From NCBI RefSeq assembly GCF_905196875.1, contig NZ_CAJJWO010000055.1, positions 1 to 35,208 of the forward strand: DNA of 35,208 nt, given 5' to 3'. Positions 34,883 to 35,208 of the stretch are shown here, one piece after another (positions within the stretch are counted from its first letter, which is position 1; every line of letters begins with the position of its first letter). A program made the translations under genes and the position numbers. Origin of the DNA: an uncultured Parabacteroides sp. (GTDB lineage Bacteria; Bacteroidota; Bacteroidia; Bacteroidales; Tannerellaceae). Under the pieces are notes generated by a model, which searched no databases, was not told the DNA's origin, and saw only the letters and a list, made by a program, of their open reading frames with translations.

Positions 34883-35208
34883 TTAATGAGTGTCGATCCT
34901 TCCTGTGGTTTGACTGCAAGGCTGACCGGCTTTTCCTGTAGGGGCTAAAACATGCATCCGGGTTCCTGATTTCTGCTTGTTTTCAGCCCAAATCACTCCG
35001 TTATGTTGTTCTACTATAAAGCGTGCCAGGCTTAAACCGATACCAGAGCCTGCTATCTGATGGTGTAGATCTGACGAACTCCGGTAGAAAGGCTGAAAGA
35101 CTTTTTCGATTTCTTCAGGAGATATACCAGCCCCATTATCTGATACTTGAATGTGTAAATAATAGTCTTCAGGGAGATGCTTATTTTGACATAGTCTCAC
35201 ACGAACTA
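34883..35208 (-). CDS. Hybrid two-component regulator, kinase ATPase domain, cut by window edge and ending at a frameshift
   Basis: The frame is open to the right edge (…GTT CGT GTG AGA…), so the GTG at 35200 is not a start. About 108 residues are visible: the HATPase_c domain with G1 box VSDNGAGIS, F box EKVFQPFYRSS, G2 box GSGIGLSLARFIVEQHNG and the closing strand SGTRMHVLAP. After that the frame runs through ~22 unrelated residues to a TAA at 34885-34883. The neighbouring frame continues with the linker and receiver domain expected of a hybrid sensor. The sensor, transmembrane and HisKA regions lie beyond the window. As written, the protein would lack its receiver and DNA-binding domains. 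Confidence 0.85.
   Translation of the reverse strand, partial: VRVRLCQNKHLPEDYYLHIQVSDNGAGISPEEIEKVFQPFYRSSSDLHHQIAGSGIGLSLARFIVEQHNGVIWAENKQKSGTRMHVLAPTGKAGQPCSQTTGRIDTH
34941..34950 (-). other. Probable single-base frameshift in the hybrid regulator gene
   Basis: The minus strand reads GTT TTA GCC CCT in the kinase frame. Removing one A (34946) gives GTT TTG CCC CTA CAG GAA, i.e. V-L-P-L-Q-E, the usual end of an HATPase domain, and then runs straight into the receiver frame. The exact base is inferred; the shift must fall between about 34886 and 34946, where the two frames overlap. Confidence 0.7.

Noticed and set aside
34886..34946. Programmed +1 ribosomal frameshift in the regulator
   Set aside because: No recognised slippery codon or stimulatory structure is apparent, and these regulators are normally made as one continuous frame; mutation or sequence error is simpler.

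Overview
The window looks like chromosomal DNA of a gut Bacteroidales bacterium, most likely a Parabacteroides-type organism; the genus is inferred, not proven. The reasons are two SusC/SusD outer-membrane pairs, a hybrid two-component regulator, lipoproteins with acidic residues after the lipid cysteine, DUF4925 and PG_1098-type genes, and promoters of the Bacteroidetes kind (TAnnTTTG at -7, TTTG or TTG at -33). No rRNA, tRNA, CRISPR array, transposase, integrase or phage gene was seen.

Layout. 1-860 (+): 3' end of a GH127-type beta-L-arabinofuranosidase gene with its own terminator. 970-7661 (-): a complete tryptophan operon, transcribed promoter - trpL - attenuator - trpB - trpE - trpG - trpD - trpC - trpF - trpA. 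The leader peptide has three consecutive Trp codons followed by a strong intrinsic terminator, a classical ribosome-mediated attenuator. A 27-bp palindromic repeat lies in frame inside trpF, and a 26/27 copy fills the otherwise unusually long trpE-trpG gap. 7719-11214 (+): a PG_1098-type methyltransferase gene, then a DoxX-family membrane protein gene coupled to a Gfo/Idh/MocA oxidoreductase gene with a twin-arginine N-terminus. 11231-12901 (-): an AspT/YidE-type transporter with two RCK_C domains.

13052-19412 (-): first SusC/SusD locus (susC - susD - exported PHP-domain phosphoesterase), with no glycosidase or regulator beside it. 19611-23830 (+): sbcD and sbcC, overlapping by 4 nt, encoding the Mre11/Rad50-like nuclease.

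23930-35208 (-): second SusC/SusD locus. It contains a hybrid two-component regulator (cut by the window edge and broken by an apparent single-base frameshift), susC, susD, a large exported protein joining a beta-propeller/HzsA-like diheme region to a formylglycine-generating-enzyme-like domain, and a DUF4925 lipoprotein. Hairpin terminators and -7 boxes split this block into at least three transcription units. Two 18-nt half-sites exactly 21 bp apart lie between the regulator and susC and are a candidate operator.

Most noteworthy: the trp attenuator with a readable switching model; the palindromic element, open in all six frames, inside trpF; the frameshifted regulator; and the cytochrome/FGE-like fusion, which lacks the FGE cysteine pair.
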